7,311 bases of DNA from Candidatus Bathyarchaeota archaeon (GTDB taxonomy: Archaea; Thermoproteota; Bathyarchaeia; Bathyarchaeales; UBA233). Of the stretch, positions 5,751 through 7,311 are shown piece after piece. The stretch lies in the NCBI GenBank assembly GCA_029907045.1, contig JARYMR010000075.1, positions 1-7,311 of the forward strand. Reading direction: 5' to 3'. Made by a program: the position numbers and the translations under genes. Within the stretch, counting starts at the first letter, position 1. Each line of letters begins with the position of its first letter. The notes beneath the pieces were generated by a model. It did not search any database, was not told where the DNA came from, and saw only the letters and a program-made list of their open reading frames with translations.

Positions 5751-6275
5751 GTGCTCAGAGATTTCAACCTTTTAGCCACCACATCCCGTGGAAATGAGGA
5801 TGAAGCTTGTTCAGAATTGTGGTATTTGCTGGGTGAAATAGGCGATTCAGCCCCAACAGTTGATAAAACGGGCGTTGCTGGTTTGATTGCTGCAAAAACG
5901 GCTTTCGACCCCTTTGAGGTCATAAAAAAGTTTCGAGAAATCCTTCAAGAGCGCCCCTACGAGTTTCGTTACATTCTAAGAATAATCCCCATTGAAAATG
6001 TTGTCCGCACAGATTTGGGCGAAATTCAACGTGCCGCCACGGAACTCGGTTCAAAAATTGGAAAAAACGAAACTTTTCGCGTTACTGTTGAAAAGCGTTT
6101 TACAGAAACATCCACAAGAGACATTGTGGAAGCAGCTGCAGCAAACATTGAAAGGGAAGTTAACTTAAACAATCCAGACAAAATCCTTTTAGTAGAGGTG
6201 GTGGGCGGATTAACTGGATTGTCCGTTATAAAGCCTGATGAGATTTTGGCAATTATGAAGGAAAAAGTGCTATAA
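5751..6275 (+). CDS. Tan1-like THUMP-domain RNA-binding protein
   Basis: Likely archaeal counterpart of yeast Tan1, the tRNA-binding adaptor that helps the acetyltransferase (Kre33/TmcA family) make N4-acetylcytidine. The 174 residues begin with NLLATTSRGNEDEACSELWYLL, the typical opening of the N-terminal ferredoxin-like part. The THUMP domain follows at about 65-165, including FRVTVEKRF (109-117), the helix DIVEAAAANI, and the conserved end LNNPDKILLVEVVGG plus GLSVIKPDEI (about 139-165). No methyltransferase, thiouridine synthase (ThiI) or deaminase domain is attached, which is why I favour the stand-alone Tan1 type. The start is GTG, supported by GGTG 6 nt upstream. The stop codon is separated by a single base from the stop codon of cgi121 on the other strand. 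The acetyltransferase itself is not in this window, so the pathway role is inferred from the family. Confidence 0.85.
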   Translation: MLRDFNLLATTSRGNEDEACSELWYLLGEIGDSAPTVDKTGVAGLIAAKTAFDPFEVIKKFREILQERPYEFRYILRIIPIENVVRTDLGEIQRAATELGSKIGKNETFRVTVEKRFTETSTRDIVEAAAANIEREVNLNNPDKILLVEVVGGLTGLSVIKPDEILAIMKEKVL

Positions 6276-6276
6276 A

Positions 6277-6843
6277 TTAGCGTTGAGTTGCCAAAAGCGC
6301 CATCCTTTCAATGACGAGGCTTACTATAGCATCTTCTAAATCATTCTCTTTCATCATTGTTTCGAGCTCTAATTCTGAAATTTCAAAAGTTTTTTTGATA
6401 AGCTCATTTTTTCTTTTTAACAATTCAAGAACTGTCTCGTCTTGCTTCGCATTAATATGTTTTGAAACCACCAGTAAAGCTGATTTCACCATATCGGGTT
6501 TTTCTCCAATTACCAAAACCGCCATTTCCGAAGTTTCAGATTTGATTCCCATGGTTTCCATGGCTTTTCGAATTTGGCGTTGGGCAGAAGCATAAAGCAG
6601 TATTTCCATGGCGAGGCTTTTTGAAATGTTCATTTTGTTTTTGAAGGCTGTTAGGGCGTTTAAGGCTGCAAAGTATAGGTGTTGCCATGTGGCGACAAGT
6701 TTTGCATTGAAAAATTGGATTTCAACACCTGAAGGCTTTTTGTCACTTATTATTTTTAAAAATTCTTCTGCATCCTCAATTCTAACATCTCTAAAGCCTG
6801 TTATTAAAATGTATTTTTGATATTCTTTGATTTGTTTAAGCAA
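6277..6843 (-). CDS. cgi121: KEOPS complex subunit Cgi121
   Basis: Subunit of KEOPS, which transfers threonylcarbamoyl to A37 of ANN-decoding tRNAs (t6A). Cgi121 binds the kinase Bud32 and captures the 3' CCA tail of the tRNA. The 188 residues show the family core: EIQFFNAKLVATWQHLYFAALNAL (about 41-64, with HL at 55-56), a Ser/Leu stretch, and EILLYASAQRQIRKAMETMGI (80-100). The C-terminal helix IERMALLATQR (178-188) carries the region used for tRNA tail binding. The length is slightly above the usual archaeal 150-180. The start is TTG at 6843, immediately after the TGA of the upstream phosphoribosyltransferase gene; no in-frame ATG occurs before the core, and GGGG about 8 nt upstream may serve for ribosome binding. 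The two genes are almost certainly co-transcribed. It converges with the THUMP gene, one base apart. Confidence 0.9.
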   Translation of the reverse strand: MLKQIKEYQKYILITGFRDVRIEDAEEFLKIISDKKPSGVEIQFFNAKLVATWQHLYFAALNALTAFKNKMNISKSLAMEILLYASAQRQIRKAMETMGIKSETSEMAVLVIGEKPDMVKSALLVVSKHINAKQDETVLELLKRKNELIKKTFEISELELETMMKENDLEDAIVSLVIERMALLATQR

Positions 6844-7206
6844 TCATTCTTCCCCAACTATTTCCTTCAAAAACCTATCAACAAGCTTTTTGGGTATTCC
6901 AGCCTCCACAAGTTTTGCAGTTTCGCTTTCTAAAGATTTTCCTTTTTCCTTGCATTTTTTAACAATTTTATGGACTGTTTCCTTTATCTCCCATGGGAAA
7001 ACTACCCATCGGCTTGTTTCTTTCTCGTAATAGTCTGGCTTGATTATGCTCCAAGGCTTGTAATAGACTGTGGCTATTTTAACTTCTTTAGCGCCTTGCT
7101 TAACAATGTGCTCCTTAACCAACTTTAAACTTTGACCAGTATCCGCAATCTCATCCACAACAAGAACCCTTTTACCAACCACATCCACAGAAACTGGCTG
7201 CGTCAA
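6844..7206 (-). pseudogene. Purine-type phosphoribosyltransferase, 5'-truncated at a sequence joint
   Basis: C-terminal 120 residues of a PRTase that would join a purine base (hypoxanthine, guanine or xanthine are the usual substrates of this class) to PRPP. The PRPP-binding loop VLVVDEIADTGQS is at 14-26, preceded by GKR. The following KPWSIIKPDYY and RWVVFPWEIKET are typical of the archaeal Gpt/Hpt-like group. The N-terminal 80-100 residues of the family (substrate-entry and flexible-loop part) are missing. The reading frame stays open upstream of residue 1, but from about 7207 it runs through GC-rich DNA that gives no PRTase-like sequence. The apparent TTG at 7206 is therefore most likely an internal Leu codon (LTQPVSVDV), not a start. 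The gene is probably intact in the organism and cut by an assembly joint; a truly broken gene is the alternative. It abuts cgi121 without a gap. Confidence 0.8.
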
Positions 7207-7215
7207 AGTGGGCAG
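7201..7215. other. Joint between archaeal and GC-rich foreign sequence
   Basis: GC content is 42% in the 100 bases before 7201 and 66% (69 of 105) from 7207 to the end. The coding sense changes at the same point, from a minus-strand PRTase to a plus-strand Rossmann-domain protein. Both changes fall within about 15 bases, as expected for a chimeric contig joint or a recombination breakpoint. I saw no insertion-sequence end or att-like repeat here. Confidence 0.6.
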
Positions 7216-7311
7216 CCTACTGCGCGCCGCTTCCAGCGTGTGCTTTTGGTAGGCGCCGGCCCCACCGCGGCTATGATTGTCTCGGAGATGCAGGCCAAGC
7301 CTTCCCTTGGC
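7207..7311 (+). CDS. Fragment of a bacterial-type polysaccharide-biosynthesis protein, Rossmann domain
   Basis: The 35 codons visible to the right edge read as RRFQRVLLVGAGPTAAMIV followed by SEMQAKPSLG. This is the characteristic first strand, glycine-rich loop (GAGPTAA) and helix of the CoA-binding-like Rossmann domain. That domain precedes the catalytic part in CapD/FlaA1-type sugar dehydratases and in WcaJ-type polyprenyl-phosphate glycosyltransferases. In both families the preceding part is a membrane region ending in Arg-rich sequence like that seen here. Codons are GC-rich in third position, unlike the archaeal genes. Both ends are cut, so which of the two families applies cannot be decided. 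The fragment faces the truncated PRTase gene and probably comes from a different genome. Confidence 0.55.

Noticed and set aside
5702..5923. Minus-strand open frame across the start of the THUMP gene
   Set aside because: It overlaps a supported gene on the other strand and gives a low-complexity, unrecognised product.
6844..7206. The TTG at 7204-7206 as a true start of a short, complete phosphoribosyltransferase
   Set aside because: The family needs a further 80-100 N-terminal residues, the TTG aligns with an internal Leu, and GC content changes at this point.

Overview
The window looks like a piece of an archaeal chromosome, most likely a metagenome-derived member of the Thermoproteota/Bathyarchaeia-type lineages; that lineage is my inference from gene content. 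The evidence for Archaea is direct: a GHKL-type topoisomerase VI B subunit, an ABCE1/Rli1 protein with its N-terminal iron-sulfur domain, a Cgi121 subunit of KEOPS, a stand-alone Tan1-like THUMP protein, Shine-Dalgarno sequences of the GGTGA type, and TATA-like boxes at archaeal spacing. GC content is about 40% until the last ~105 bases, where it rises to about 66%.

Layout, left to right. Positions 1-2884 hold a three-gene minus-strand unit, transcribed as ABCE1 (ribosome splitting), then cytidine deaminase, then Top6B, which runs off the left edge. Upstream of ABCE1 is a separate mini-transcription unit (about 2974-3136). It has a TATA-like box, a near-perfect GGAGGTGA ribosome binding site, a 20-residue ORF made almost only of Glu and Trp, and a T-rich tract. 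Next come an isoaspartyl peptidase/L-asparaginase gene (minus) and, divergent from it, a gene for a membrane-anchored, probably glycosylated LamG-domain surface protein (plus). The gap at 5571-5750 holds a candidate C/D box small RNA. It is followed by a Tan1-like THUMP gene (plus) that converges, one base apart, on cgi121 (minus). cgi121 in turn directly abuts the 3' end of a purine-type phosphoribosyltransferase gene.

The phosphoribosyltransferase lacks its N-terminal half. At about 7201-7215 the sequence switches to GC-rich DNA. On the opposite strand this DNA encodes the start of a Rossmann nucleotide-binding domain typical of bacterial polysaccharide-biosynthesis proteins. The simplest reading is a chimeric assembly joint at the contig end; a real recombination event is the less likely alternative.

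Functionally, much of the window serves translation: ribosome recycling (ABCE1), t6A tRNA modification (Cgi121), tRNA cytidine acetylation (Tan1-like) and possibly a guide RNA. Nucleotide salvage (Cdd, phosphoribosyltransferase), DNA topology (Top6B) and protein/amide turnover (asparaginase family) make up most of the rest. The most unusual element is the Glu/Trp microprotein gene just upstream of ABCE1.
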